Origin: Pinus tabuliformis | Lineage: Eukaryota; Streptophyta; Pinopsida; Pinales; Pinaceae | Reading direction: 5' to 3' | NCBI GenBank assembly: GCA_031772625.1 | Contig: CM062816.1 | Span: forward strand, 829,294,556-829,358,555 | DNA: 64,000 nucleotides | Part shown: positions 1 through 11,736 of the stretch, one piece after another | How positions within the stretch are numbered: the stretch's first letter is position 1 | Layout of the letters: every line of letters begins with the position of its first letter | Program-made: the position numbers and the translations under genes | Notes under the pieces: generated by a model | What the model saw: the letters and a program-made list of their open reading frames with translations, nothing else | Database searches by the model: none | What the model was told of the DNA's origin: nothing

Positions 1-123
1 ACCAAAGCACATAGTTTCTTGAATTAAAACAACGCTCAACTTATAACTAACTAGAAGAATTTTGAGGGAATTTTTCTTATGGGTAGCCCCTATCCCTCTA
101 GCATTAAAGGAGAGCATAATCAT
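1..123 (-). pseudogene. LINE ORF2, N-terminal endonuclease fragment (cut by window edge)
   Basis: An uninterrupted minus-strand frame of about 41 codons begins at an ATG at 123. It reads LSFNARGIG, then a lysine-rich helix, then LIQET. This matches the start of plant L1 ORF2 apurinic-type endonucleases (usual pattern LSWNVRGLG followed by LQETK). The Asn of SFNARG and the Glu of QET correspond to metal-binding residues of the exonuclease-endonuclease-phosphatase fold. The frame continues past base 1, so intactness cannot be judged. This stretch is open although ORF1 upstream is broken. Confidence 0.7.
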
Positions 124-681
124 GTGATCCCATTAGAGGTGGATTTCATATCTCTAAGGGCCCTTGAGATAGACATGTGTTTCCCTTTTTTAATATCAAT
201 CAAATCCCTTTCCTGGGCTTTGTGGAGATCATATTTTCATCCAACAAGGTTAGTAGCAGGTTGCTTAAGAGCTAGACCACCACTCAAAGGGGGAGCTTCC
301 TTCATCTTTGAATATGGGTGGATAGAATAACTCTTTTTGATTTCTAAAGTAGAGTCTAAAGTAGGAAGACCAAGGGGGGAGAAGAACCAGGGACGGGAGG
401 GAAAAGGTCCTTAGGGATTATGGGAGAGGGAGGAGAGGAAGGGCCATGGGAAGATGACCTAGAATGGGGAAAAGGACCAAAAGAGGAGCAAGAGGGAGAT
501 TTTAAAGTCCAGTAGTTGGGTGGAAAGGATAAGCCAGAGATTTGCGAAAGGAGAGAGGATTGAAAACCTTACCAGAACATTCCATGCAACTCAAATTGAC
601 ACCTATTTAGGATGAGGCTAGGAGAGAGACAACCACTTGCGGAAGGGACCAAGGATGCTTCTACTGAGGAAAATCCTGAGA

Positions 682-1170
682 TTAATCATTTTGGAGAGGG
701 GAAATACCCTCATTTTCCTTTCCTTTCCTTATTGTAACAACAATATTGAGTCCAATATGTTGCAATCTACTTGTAAATATCCTACCTCGTGGTAAAGGAA
801 ACAATGGAAGGTAAATTTTCAGTAGTCCACCTTCTACTTCTAGTTGTGGCCTTAAACGATTAGCTCTAAGTCTGATATCAACCCATATTTCAAGTTTACC
901 TCTATTTCTATCCAGAGTCACCTATGATCAGGTTTGGCCTCCGAACCTTGTTCTAGATTGACAAATGTACCATGTTTATTCCTGATAGCCGTTAAGAATA
1001 CTTCATTCTAGAATAGTAAGGGCAAGGCCTGACATGATTAACCATACTTTTATAAAATCCATTGGTTCCCGAGCTAGGTCAAAATTAGCATTCCAATTCC
1101 AGTGATAGACTTGCTTCACCCTAACTCTAATTCACCTAGAATTTTTTAGCAATATTTGTCTATTTGAAAA
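682..1170 (-). pseudogene. LINE ORF1, C-terminal part of DUF4283-like domain
   Basis: The minus strand gives a WNWNANFDLARE-like segment, then a degraded region matching the 'VWVRLPGLPLEFW' part of plant LINE ORF1 proteins. An open stretch with LEIWVDIRLRANRLRPQLEV follows, matching the 'ARICVEVDL...P' part of the domain. DUF4283 proteins bind RNA in the LINE particle. At least three stops fall in the middle of the segment, and the last 79 codons to 682 are open. The split from the N-terminal half is explained exactly by copia X, which entered at ATAAA (1171-1175). Confidence 0.55.
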
Positions 1171-1175
1171 ATAAA

Positions 1176-2175
1176 TGTTGAAAATAGCAACAAGAAATGA
1201 TAAAAATAGAATCGAGAATATTCCAATTTTAATTTGTCCTTGAATTAAAATTGTGAATTAAAATCAAATTTAGTCTCACCAATTGCTTGGAAATAATTAA
1301 TTCATTCATTATGGATTAATTAGTTGTAGAAATTCAAGTTAGAAGTCTTTCTGCAGTCATGCAACAGTTATCCCTTAAATTAAGGAGATTATCCCTTAAT
1401 TAAGGAGATAAGGTTGAGTTATATTTGAGTTGTAATTAGTTAGATCAATTTACTGAGTTAAGTCCAGTTAAATTAGTTCCAAACTGTTTGAGGAACTAAT
1501 TGTGAGTTATCATTCAGTTGATGCATGCATGCACTCAACTAGTGTACTCCAGATAACTGAAGATTCCCTCATCAGAAACTCATGCATGTCTATTCTGAGA
1601 AAGATACAGTTGAACTAAATGTCAAGGACAGTGTACTATCAGTTCCATGTGTTTTCCTTTAAAGAAAACTCATGCATGCAGAAGGAATAAGGTTCCTTGA
1701 GGATTGCGCAGTTTTACAGTGTGTAAGAGCAGTGTTCCACTTGGTTGAAGGTGAATCATCCCAAAGGAACAGCGCAAGGAAATAGGAGCTTGGAGGGCAG
1801 AGAGGAAGACTTGTGAGAAGCTTTGATTGCATGTGAGCATCCAAGAGGATTGTACTGAGAGCTGGCTAGCTGTGAGAGCTAAGGCTTTGTATAATTCTGA
1901 TGTATTTCCACCTTATATGATAATACAGATAGTGGGGTTTTTAGCTGAGGCTTTCCCAAAAGTATTTTCATGTGTTTCATGTGATTGATTCTTCTTCTTC
2001 TAGTTATATATTGTTCAACACTGATTCAGCTCGATCTTTAAGCTTCCGCAAATTGATAGTAGAAGTAGATTATAGTATTTTGCTTTAGTTATATTGCATT
2101 ATCGGGTTAATCTACAGTCAGATTATCTACATAGTCTTAGAGTGAGATTTATAAAGAATTTGCAGAATTTCTAGA
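1176..2175 (+). repeat. 5' LTR of copia X
   Basis: It pairs with 3417-4382. It starts TGTTGAAAATAGC and is longer than its partner because of two small internal duplications, one near 1250 and one near 1375 where a TTAAGGAGAT-containing unit is doubled. It is followed directly by a primer-binding site. Confidence 0.92.
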
Positions 2176-2190
2176 TGGTATCAGAGCTAG
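2176..2190 (+). other. Primer-binding site of copia X
   Basis: TGGTATCAGAGCTAG directly follows the LTR. Its first twelve bases match the complement of the plant initiator Met-tRNA 3' end, the usual copia primer. Confidence 0.85.
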
Positions 2191-2319
2191 TTGTGTAGCA
2201 ATTTTATACATGGTATCAAAGCCAAGTTTATCGGAGCTGTGAAAAGTATACAGAGAAGAGAATTCGAAGTCTGAAATTCGGGGTTGGAGGTGCAAATCGA
2301 ATTCATATCATACTTCAAA

Positions 2320-2908
2320 TTGAGATGGGACATTATGCGACTAATTGCCCATTGAAGAAGTCCAAGAAGGGATCCTCAGAAGGATTGGAAGGTGAGGCAT
2401 TAGCCTCTTAGTTTGAAATGGACTTTACCCTCATCACATGCATGGTGTCATTAATGATGGGTTGTGTCTAGTATATTGACAGTGGAGCCTCATTCCACAT
2501 GACCAGCAATAAAAGTTTATTCAGTACCTTGGAGGAGAAAGACTCAAGATGCGCATAGAGATGGGTGACAACAGAACGTATAGCGTTTTAGGAGTGGACA
2601 TGGTTTCTTTTCAGAGGGAGCATGGAGATCCTATCACCTTGACAGATGTGAAGTATGTGCCTGGACTGAAGAAGAACTTGGTATCGGTCGCGATGTTGGA
2701 GGACAAATGTTACGATGTTGTCTTTAGTAAGGGAAATGTTATCCTTAGACACATCACCATGAGACAGGTGAAACAAATCGGTTCAAGAGTTAAGAACTTA
2801 TATGCTCTTGAGGTTCAAGATGCATGCAAAGCCTTGAGTAGCAAGGCAAATGTTAGAGACTTGGTGGTTGAGAGGGAGAGTAAATTACCTCTCAACATGC
2901 AGTCCTAG
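2320..2908 (+). pseudogene. Copia X Gag end, protease and Gag-pre-integrase remnant
   Basis: In order: GHYATNCP, the second half of a CCHC zinc knuckle; YIDSGASFHMTSN, the retropepsin active-site region of copia proteins (about 2470-2510); then a 119-codon stretch with DVKYVPGLKKNLVSV and QVKQIGSRVKNLYAL, typical of the region between protease and integrase. The rest of the polyprotein is missing. This is a fossil with a few breaks. Confidence 0.85.
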
Positions 2909-3407
2909 AAGAAGTCTCAAAAAATTGTGGAAGAGCCACAATTGGAGAAGTGGGCAGAGGGATCACATGCAGCCATACCTCCAGGTGTGAGGTGGGGCGA
3001 TGTGAAGTGATAGTCCCATGAAGGTTGAAATTGGGCAGGGTCCACTGAGAGGTTTTATCTCATGGATCGTACCTTGCTACGAGAGCCCAAAGTACATAGT
3101 AGTGGGAGGAATCAGTGGGATTGATGCAGTCAGAGATCAAAGTGACAGAGGCTAGAGCAGTCAGATACTAAAGAGCACAGAGAAGGATTGACAACAGTGC
3201 AAAAAGGTTCAGTCAGCAGAAGCACAAAGTTTTCAGTTGACAGAGATAATAGCAATTAGACACTTTGATGACAGATGCATCATACTGATTCAGATTAGAT
3301 GTTTTTTTGTTTCTAGAGTTGCTGGAGCAACAAAAGTAGAGAGAAGTGTTGCATGCATAACATTCCAAAGGTTCACGATTAGGATCGAGTTGAATTCCTT
3401 TCTTGTT

Positions 3408-3416
3408 GAGAGGGAG
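3408..3416 (+). other. Polypurine tract of copia X
   Basis: GAGAGGGAG lies immediately before the 3' LTR, the expected site and composition for the plus-strand primer. Confidence 0.75.
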
Positions 3417-4382
3417 TGTTGAAAATAGCAACAAGAATTGATAAAAATAGAATCCAGAATATTCCAATTTTAATTTTTCCTTGAATTAAAATCGAATTTA
3501 GTCTCACCAGCTGCTTGGAAATAATTAATTAATTCATTATGGATTCATTAGTTGGAGAAATTCAAGTTAGAAGTCTTTCTATAGTCATGCAATAGTTGTC
3601 CCTTAAATTAAGGAGATAAGGTTGAGTTATATTTGAGTTGTAATTAGTTAGCTCATTTTACTAAGTTAAGTATAGTTAAATTAGTTCCAAACTATTTGAG
3701 GAACTAATTGTGAGTTATCAGTCAGTTGATGCATGCATGCACTCAACTAGTGTACTCCAGATAAATGAAGAGTCCGTCATCAGAAACTCATGCATGTCTA
3801 TTCTGAGAAAGACCCAATTGAACTAAATGTCAAGGACAATGTACTATCAGTTGCATGTGCTTTCCATAAAGAAAACTCATGCATACAAAATGAATAAGGT
3901 TCCTTGAGGATTGCACAGTTTTACAGTGTGTAAGAGCAGAGTTCCACTTGGTTGAAGGTGAATCATCCCAGAGGAGCAGTGTAAGGAAATAGGAGCTTGG
4001 AGGGTAGAGAGGAAGGCTTGTGAGAAGCTTTGATTGCCAGTGAGCATCCAGGAGGATTGTACTGAGAGCTGGCTAGCTATGAGAGCTAAGGCTTTGTATA
4101 ATTTTGATGTATTTCCACCTTATATGATAATACAAATAGTGGGTTTTTTAGCTGAGGCTTTCCCCAAAGTATTTTCATGTGTTTCATGTGATTGATTCTT
4201 CTCCTTCTGGTTATATATTGTTTAGCTCTGATTCAGCTCGATCAATAAGCTTCCGCAAATTGATAGTAGAAGTAGAATATAGTATTTTTCTTTGGTTATA
4301 TTGCATTATCAAGTTAATCTACAGTCAGATTTTCTACATAGTCTTAGAGTGAGATTTGTGGAGAATTTGCAGAATTTCTACA
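3417..4382 (+). repeat. 3' LTR of copia X
   Basis: 966 bases, TGTTGAAAAT to TTTCTACA, matching 1176-2175. The duplication ATAAA follows at 4383-4387. Confidence 0.92.
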
Positions 4383-4387
4383 ATAAA

Positions 4388-4660
4388 AACCAATCAAACC
4401 CTTAAGAGGATATAGTAGGAGGATGTATATCCTATCAATGGTTACCATACTTATGCTATCCAATTCCCCAACATAGAATCCCTAATGGTCTTACTAGTGA
4501 AACATCCAACCAAATTTCTTCTGAAATACTCCATAATCTATGAAATTTTAATATCCTTCCCTTCTACTAAACTAACAACGCCCTTCTGATGCTAAATACA
4601 TCAATTCCTCCCTCTTCTAGAGACTTCTACATCCCATATAGGAAGGGATGCACAAAGGCA
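4388..4660 (-). pseudogene. LINE ORF1, N-terminal part of DUF4283-like domain
   Basis: Minus-strand translation in shifting frames gives a segment resembling the first half of DUF4283: LKFHRLWSISEEIWL, then a short Gly/Trp-containing stretch where the family has its 'G.gfflf.F' strand. More than one stop is present. It abuts the right target duplication of copia X (4383-4387) and continues on the far side at 1170. The 79-codon open frame at 4866-4627 directly upstream, basic and Ser/Pro-rich, may be the ORF1 N-terminus. I cannot place it by homology. Confidence 0.45.
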
Positions 4661-4900
4661 TCAGGGGTTAGATTCGCTACAAAGGGGCTACATTGTTTCG
4701 AAGGAGAAGTGAGGGGAGAAAGCCAATTATTAGCTATGAAAGATAGACTAAGAGTGAAGGAAGAGCCGATGGCCAAGGATACGAAGGGAAAAGGCAAAGA
4801 GGGGATAGTTACCGAAGGAGCCACATGCAAGGAAATATATGGAAATTGAACCATGGAGTGAGGCAATTGGTTGGGAGAGCAATGAAGCTCCTCCTATGTT

Positions 4901-5093
4901 AGGAAAATGTGTTGATTGATGAGGATAAGATTGTATTCCACCTCGTCCTCACCCCAAATAAGCCATGTGAGGTGTGGACTATAGGGGTGCCTAAGGGGAT
5001 ATGATAGTGAGCCCATGAGCTCATATATGCAAAGGGATAAGTCATCCAAATCGAGATGCATTGTCATATGAGAAATAGTTGTGGCGTGTATAC
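4901..5093. other. Unassigned stretch between LINE remnant and H
   Basis: No repeat copy, motif or long frame is recognisable. It may be the LINE 5' region or older flanking DNA. Confidence 0.4.
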
Positions 5094-7340
5094 TGTAACA
5101 CCCTCAGTGAATAGTAAATATTTTAATTTACTTCTAATAGAAGTAACTTGATAGACTATGGGGTAATAATAGCCCTGACATATTGTAAGACACGAGGGTT
5201 TATTTCATTTTAATTTAATTAACAAGATTAGTTATGGTCAGCCAAGGAAATTACGGGAAGGAGGAAAATTCTAAAAGAGGATTTCCCCTACCAAGCGGCT
5301 AATGGATAGTTACTCCTCTCCCTAGAGATAAATATCTTAGTTTGGGGAAAGAGAGAAAGGGGGAGAGAGACTAGATAAGAAACGTAAGACAATCAAGAAA
5401 GAGGAGAATACAATTAAGTACCTCATACAAGATGTTGTTGAGGTAAGGCAGAATGTTGCCATAGTGAAATTCTTGATCTGATTGCGGCTAGTGAAATTTT
5501 CATTCAATACCTATGAGTTGTGAGTTTGAAAACTGAAATTATTGTACAATACCATGAATAATTTACTGGATTTGAATGATTTTTATTTTCACATAAACCT
5601 TTAACTAAAATAAAGGAGGAAATCTAATAACAGTGGAATCTTGATAAAACCCTGTAGGAGAATTGGGTTAGTTACTGCACCGAGTCAATGGAGTTGAAAA
5701 CTCAGAATCAAGCCCTATCTCATTAGAATAACATCTAAGGAGAAAATTATTAATCATAAAGAGCATCATAAAACTATTCAAAAATTACTAATGAGTGAAA
5801 CCACGTAGGTAAACAAGTTCTATGTTCAGAACAACTTCCATTCGGGACTTATAATTGAACTGTATAGAGGAACAAAAGTGTGTAGATAACCTCATTCGAG
5901 TAATATTGTCATAACGAAAGAAAAATATCCTAATAATAATATAGTCTTATATAACTGAGGTTGAATAGTTTTAAGAACTATATCAACAATCGTAATACAA
6001 AAGAGATAGAAATCCATTTTATACTCTTTAACCTAATGCAAGAAGTTAGAATAAAATATTTAAAAAAACGAACAAACATTTGGTGACATTATATTTCATT
6101 GCAATACATAGCTATATATACTAAAAATTAATATGAGACTTGAAAAGTAAGGGACTTTTTTCTTTATCGAACGCGTTCAATCAAAAATTTATTCCTACTA
6201 GAGTTAAGACTAGAAAAAGAGGAAATAAAGAAAGAAAACAAAGTCTCTACGAAAGGTTTTTGGATTGCACATATTATCAAGAATTCTTAAATAACTTGTT
6301 TACAGAGAGTATGTATGTGGAATCTGGTAGGATATGAACATATAAATTCTTAGCTCCCAACATGGAAAAAGACCATAGGCCATTTAGTTAAAAGATAACA
6401 GTTACATGGTCTGTTTTATAATCGATTGTAAAACCTTGCCCGTTTGAATAAGAGATAGTAAAACCCTCGACGAAGAGGAAAAATTTGCTCAAAATTTATG
6501 AACATACCCTAACCAAACACCTTTCAACACCTAAATAAAATTAAAAAAAATTATCAATAGGAGAACTTGGCTTGCGGCCATTAAAATTTGTATCGTTCTC
6601 AGAAGGTTATAGCGAAAACCTTCATCTATAGAAGTAGCAAAAACCCTCACCTGCAGAAGTATTAGTAACAACAAAAGTTAGAATAAAATTCCTAATTGTT
6701 AATGAATCAACCCAAAATCACAACTGTCAGAATGGGATACCTGTATGGGTACCCTCTCTTTCTCGAATATGCCGGGTAACATTGTTAAAAGAAAAAATAA
6801 CCCAAATTGTTAGTATATACCAATAGTTTTGACTAAAATCTAAATGAAGAATTAAAGAGGACTTCTGGTAAACCTTACCAGCAAAGGAACAGACAAACAA
6901 CTTCAGTAACGAAAATTCTTCAATTGGAGCCTCACCATCCCCATGGTAGATGGGCTTGAGAAAGAATTAAAAAAAGGGGGAAGTGGATGACTTCGGTAAA
7001 AATCTGATGACGAGTCCAAAGAAAGAATTAAGTAATCAAATAAGTGGTTTAATCTGTGAAACTTGAAAACTCACAGGAAAAGTCTGAACATAACGCCTTA
7101 CCTGATTGAGCAAGCGTAAAAGGGAAACCTCTATAACCTAGTTGCAGAGCCACATCTGGCTAAGAGGGAATGACAAATGAGTTTGATGTGGTGCAGGAAA
7201 TGGTGGTTACCCTCTAACTACTACTCGCCAAATAGCACCATCCAGGAAAACCCTAGAGCACGAGAGTCATATATCTCACCGCACACATAACCAAGCAAGT
7301 AATTTCCAACTGGCACGTAGTAGAGGGTCTCCGGAAAGTT
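5094..7340 (+). repeat. Probable 5' LTR of gypsy-like element H, first part
   Basis: The stretch begins TGTAACACCCTCAG, a common start of plant gypsy LTRs. Its presumed other end at 61305-61311 reads TGTTACA, the exact inverted complement of TGTAACA. That end is followed by ATTGGCACCAGAG, which looks like a primer-binding site. If right, the LTR is about 2.59 kb and was split by element A. No second LTR lies in the window, so neither its length nor a target duplication can be confirmed. The interior is AT-rich with no convincing coding. Confidence 0.5.
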
Positions 7341-7673
7341 TGTTAGGTCCCTATAATACTAGTGATTCCCCCATTATTATTGTCGTTGTATCCCTTATTA
7401 TTATTGTTGTGCCCCTATTATCCCCATATTGTTATTATTGTGCCCCATAGAATCCCTCTATTGTTATTTTTGTGGCTTTATATTATTATTGTTAGGTTGG
7501 CTTGGTTATATTGTGTCCCCTTAGACTCCTATATATAGAAAGGAGGTTTTGTCATTTGTATCATCAAAAAATTGTTCATTTGTGTAATGTAAAGGAGGTT
7601 GCCCCCTCAAAGAGGCTGAATTATAAGGCGTTCAACAATCTTTTCTATCTTTTTGTGAGCTGGTTTCATAACA
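7341..7673 (+). repeat. 5' LTR of A
   Basis: 333 bases, TGTTAGGTCCC to TTTCATAACA. It is rich in ATTATTATTGT runs, with a TATATATA promoter element at 7530-7537. Partner copy at 60629-60961, related copy at 62817. Confidence 0.95.
7530..7537 (+). promoter_or_regulatory. TATA box in the A LTR
   Basis: TATATATA lies about 190 bases into the LTR and is kept in the other LTR copies. Its placement suits the U3 promoter. Confidence 0.6.
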
Positions 7674-8407
7674 TTTGGTATCAGAGCTTTGGATTCTAGG
7701 GTTTCGCTACTTCAAACAAGTTATCGTGGCATTTGTGCTATAACTTTTTTTCTGCGAGGTTTTATACACTAACAAAAAAAACCCATTTGGGTTGAAATCG
7801 TTCTGACCCTTGGGTCTAAATTTCATAGATTTTCATGCTATATTTGCAGAGATATGATCTTAGGAAGTTGGCCTTTTTGCAGGCTCCCGAATTACATTCC
7901 AAACAGGTGACCTGGGGAAAATCATCATAACTTTTGTTTTGAGCATCAAATTTAAATTTCGTAAGAAGTTACAGAAAGATTACAGACTATAGTTTCCTGT
8001 GTATATTTTTCAGATACTAAGGTCAAAACAGTGACACGTGGCACTTCATACAATTTCGCTCTTCTGAAAAGGTATATAATCATGTCATCTTGGGAGATTG
8101 TGCATAACACTTTCTTGGAGAATCTAAATTCAATCAGACTAGTGGCATTGGAAAGAGGACGCAGAGGGCTACTACATTTCACAATTTTAGAACTGGAAGA
8201 TCCGAAATTACTGAGATACATCAAATTCAATATCGAGCTCCTACAAAGTGAAAAAAGGTGTGTAGATTTTTTAAATTTTTTGCATAAGCTTGGTTTGAAA
8301 AATTAGTTTGAAGGAATTCAAAGGGAATAGTGAATAATTATTATCATTAATTAATGCTCTGAAGAAAGAAAATGTGAACACCTAGTAAGCAACCTGAAAG
8401 CTCTAGC
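7674..8407 (+). other. A primer-binding site and untranslated leader
   Basis: TTTGGTATCAGAGC directly follows the LTR, an initiator-Met-tRNA-like primer site. About 720 bases without a credible frame lead to the gag ATG at 8408. The same leader is present in A' (63140-63872). Confidence 0.8.
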
Positions 8408-9103
8408 ATGACTCGTGAAGAAGAGGAAGAAATGCAACATGATATATCAAAATTACAAGACCAAGTACAACAAATTTCACTCTCACTAAAGGTAAATGAA
8501 GCCAAGATGAATGGCGTGGAAGCTAATATGAATGGCATGCAAGTTAATATGAATGGTGTGGAAGCTAAGATGGATGGCATGGAAGCTAAGATGAATGGCA
8601 TGGACAATAAGATGGAAGAATTGAAGATAAATTTGAATAAGTTGCTACAAGAAATGGTCACTAATGGTGAAAGGGAACTAAAGGAAACTCATGATGAGAA
8701 CAAAAGAAATGTTAATCATGATTTCATAGACTCTAATGTTGGATTGAAGACCCACCATATTCCAAAAATCGATATGAGGAAGTTTGATGGCAAGGATCCA
8801 ACAACATGGGTACTACAGATGGAACAATTTTTCGATCTTCAAAATGTGAAAAACACACAAAAGGTTTGTATTGCAAATTTATATTTGGTACCAAATCAGT
8901 TTGTATGGTATCGATGGCTTTGCTTTCATAAAAAAATTGTCACTTGGGCAATTTTTATGGAAGAAATGATAGCACATTATGAGGATACAAAAAGAAACAC
9001 CTTTTTTAGCCAATTGATAAGTCTCAAACAAAAGGGTTCAATGATGGAGCACATTGAGGACTTCCAAAAATTGAACATAAGGGTAAAAGATATTCGAGAG
9101 GAG
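8408..9103 (+). pseudogene. A gag, N-terminal part
   Basis: The frame starts at ATG 8408 with an acidic start (MTREEEEEM) and an N-terminal coiled coil built on a seven-residue repeat. A capsid-like Retrotrans_gag segment follows: KIDMRKFDGKDPTTWVLQME, then the hydrophobic and Trp-containing stretch of that family. The frame is cut by insertion of B inside the capsid region, and gag resumes at 56859. Chromoviral Gag forms the particle and binds RNA. This is a fossil copy. Confidence 0.85.
8508..8620 (+). repeat. 21-bp tandem repeat in A gag coding a heptad coiled coil
   Basis: About five units, each seven codons (MNGVEAK, MNGMQVN, MDGMEAK and similar). The 21-base period equals one heptad, so copy number can change without loss of frame. 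The start of the same repeat is visible in A' at the right edge. Confidence 0.8.
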
Positions 9104-9108
9104 CATAG

Positions 9109-11201
9109 TGATGAGCCCCATAAATGGGTAATTATATGGGCTCATTTTGCCTCCTAACATAGCTAAATCAACCATTCTCTTAGCTTATTGCATTTTTTTA
9201 TTATATTTATGCTTATGGAGTGAGTTGAGTTAGTTATGATGCCATGAGGTCTAATATGTGTTTAAAAGCAGATTTTTGTTGAATTTTGAAGACAAAGTCA
9301 AAGATTCAATGGGAAATTGGCAGCAATAATTCAAAGTGGACAAAGGAGAGGATTTATAGGAGGGAATCCCCCTCATTTATTACTCCCCATTTTGAATCCC
9401 ACTTCATGCAGCTCGGAGTACAAACAACCAAATCAATGCACTAGGAGGCAGCCGAGCAAGTGGAGGATAAGTTATGTTTATCTCAAGTTTTAGTAGTTAA
9501 GCCTCCCTGATTTTAATAAATTTGTTGGGAGCTTCAGTTGTATAAGTAGAGAGGCCTAGGGCCTCACTAGGGTCGAATTTTTGTTGGATTTTTGTTGTAC
9601 TTTTGCTATTGTAAAACCCTGCTCAACTTCGAGCTTACTTTTGGTGACAGATTCATGTAATCCTATTACTATTTTGATAATAAAGATGAGATCCTTTTTG
9701 AGCTAACACTGAGTTACCTCAGAGGGCTGAAGCTCTTGGGTTAGGGCCCAATCCAAGCAGCCAAGCTCCTCTTGTTTGTATTTATATGCTTTGTTTCAGT
9801 TTATGGATTTGTTGTTGTTAGATTAATTTCTTTCTTGGTTAAGAATAGGTTGCTTTTGGTGATTTAGAAGGTTGTTTCCATTGGTGTTTTCTATAGCAGG
9901 TTAAGCAGTGATAGAAAGAAGATTCAAAAGGCTAGTAGCAGTGCCTTGGCCTCTCTTTATCCCTTTGAGACCATGAACTGAGGCAAAGACCCTCTTGCTA
10001 CCCCAAAAACACAGATTTTCCTTCTCCATAGGATTTCTAGTGTTAGCAATTTGTTAGAAAGTTAATGCTTTGCTTTAGATCTTTTTCACCATGCTCATTT
10101 TTGTCTTTGCAATAAGTCTTCTTCCATGTTGTCTCTCCTTGTAGCATTTTTTCAGCATTTACTTCCATAGCTCATAATTTAGACTAGCTTGATGCAAAAT
10201 TATGTTTTTTTTATGTACTCATTTCCTTGCTTGCTTGATCTCATTGGTTGACTGTCAGTTATTTTGCAGCAGATCTCTTCTCACAGCAAGTCAACCTATC
10301 AGCCATCACATTCTCTCCCTGATCCAGGCCCTACAGGTCGCCCAAATTTCACCTCAAATCTTTCTTAGTTTTCTGCATTTTTCCATAGGATTTATTCCTC
10401 TCTCCTAATCATCTTTCCCTCTCCTAGTGATCCTTGGTGGACCCTAGGCACCCTAACACATCATCCCAACCTTCACCTACCTTTTCCACCCACTTTCACA
10501 CCCTAAAAACCTTCAAAACTACTCTCAGCATCCTCTTGTAGACCTCCTGTAGATCCCTTGTGTCCTCCTGTAGATTTTCCTATAGGCTTTCTTTTGAAGG
10601 CTGAGTGTGGGAAAAGCCTCCAGAAGGCCACCCGAGACCTCCTAGGACCCATCTACACCATCCTACAACTCTTCAAACCCCAAAATCACCCTTCAACACC
10701 ACTGATTCACTTCCACCTTCACACACAATAAAATACATGCATGTCAATTTCACATAAAAATACATAAAAATCCAAAAAGATATTTTTTGCTCATTTACTT
10801 CTAGAAATAGCTTGAGTAGATGTTGTTTACTTCCTTGAGTAGCTAACGACATTCATTTCATGGTTTTCATAGTGCTTTCTGTAAAAGTAGGATTAGTTGG
10901 TTAAGTAGGGTTTGCTAGGTTTACTTTACATTTCAGTCTTTTTCCTTTTTGCAATTAGAGTAGCCTTTGTAGAGTAAGCTCTCCTTTCATCACATATAGA
11001 GCTTCTTCTGGAATCGATAGAAGTTGGCTTGAGCTCTTAGTGATCTTGCGCCAGTTTACCAAGTGACAAACTGCAATAAGAACTAGTACTTGTGCATATG
11101 GCACCATCGCTTCCAAGTTTGTTACGAACTACTGGGTTGATAAGAGTAAAGTAGGCAGCCCAGGAGTTGTAGCATTATTACTGCAATACTGGTGCTCACC
11201 A
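9109..11201 (+). repeat. 5' LTR of B (uninterrupted)
   Basis: 2093 bases from TGATGAGCCCC to GCTCACCA. It is the complete reference copy that allows the four 3' LTR pieces to be recognised. A TATAAG element is at 9541-9546 and AATAAA at 9679-9684. Confidence 0.93.
9541..9550 (+). promoter_or_regulatory. Possible TATA element of the B LTR
   Basis: TATAAGTAGA is about 430 bases into the LTR, with a polyadenylation-type AATAAA about 135 bases further on. It is conserved in the 3' copy near 30417. Confidence 0.5.
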
Positions 11202-11736
11202 CTTTTTGGCATCGTTGCCGGGGAAGCGTCAAAGTATTTTGTGATTACTGCTTTCTTCTATTTTCTATCGCAAACATTCTGCTAAGTAGTTTCTTTCAGC
11301 AAAAGTAGAATAATTGTTTCTTTCAGTTTATGCATTTCCTTGCTTTCCTTTTCAATTCTGCAAATTTCATTTCAGCAAGAGTAGACTTGTCATTTCTTTC
11401 CATCTCTACATTTCCTTGGTTTCCTTTTCAATTCTGCAAATTTCATTTCAGCAAGTTCATATCAGATAATTGCAATTTGTTTTGTTCAATCCATTTCAGT
11501 TTTGCAGGTATAATCAGTGAAAAAAAAAAAAAAACCAACCAAAAAGATTTCCTTTCATGCCTCGTAGGAATAGAGATAGTTCAGGAAAATTCTTGCCCAA
11601 CACCCCCACTACATCACACAACCAACCTTCTCTCTTCTTCGGTGGCAGTGATCCTAAAGAACCTTTAGGTGAACAACCAGAGATATTTGAAGAACCTATA
11701 GGGGAAGAAGAAGAAGAAAACATCCCTCCCTAGCTA
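11202..11736 (+). other. B primer-binding site and leader
   Basis: The primer site begins at about 11203 and reads TTTTTGGCATCGTTGCCGGG. The rest is a pyrimidine-rich leader to gag. It includes an imperfect 47-bp direct repeat (see separate entry) and an A-run near 11520. Confidence 0.8.
11333..11455 (+). repeat. 47-bp direct repeat in the B leader
   Basis: Copies at 11333-11379 and 11409-11455, 76 bases apart, begin CATTTCCTTG and end CAGCAAG, with only about one difference. The 29 bases between are unrelated. Confidence 0.85.

Larger units (their letters stand above)
1176..4382 (+). mobile_element. Copia element X (internally deleted)
   Basis: A Ty1/copia element with two LTRs, TG...CA ends (the left copy now ends in GA) and a perfect 5-bp duplication ATAAA at 1171-1175 and 4383-4387. 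The internal region is only about 1.24 kb. It holds the end of a zinc knuckle, a protease motif and the Gag-pre-integrase region. Integrase, reverse transcriptase and RNase H are absent, so the element is broken mainly by one very large loss plus a few small breaks. Sampled stretches of the two LTRs differ by about 5-6% plus indels, which suggests an old insertion. It interrupts the LINE ORF1. Confidence 0.9.
1..4900 (-). mobile_element. Decayed LINE (plant L1-like), interrupted by copia element X
   Basis: Read on the minus strand, fragments appear in the order expected of a plant L1-type LINE. DUF4283-like ORF1 pieces lie at about 4660-4388 and 1170-682. A proline/serine-rich stretch follows at about 680-130. 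The start of an endonuclease runs from 123 off the left edge. Copia element X splits ORF1. Several stops and frame changes interrupt ORF1, so the copy is dead. The 5' limit is uncertain: ORF1-like reading frames reach about 4866 and nothing recognisable lies between there and 5093. The right limit given is approximate, and the body with reverse transcriptase must lie left of the window. The family assignment rests on motif resemblance read by eye. Confidence 0.65.

Noticed and set aside
7674-7690. tRNA-like sequences after the LTRs
   Set aside because: They are primer-binding sites complementary to tRNA ends; no tRNA cloverleaf is present.
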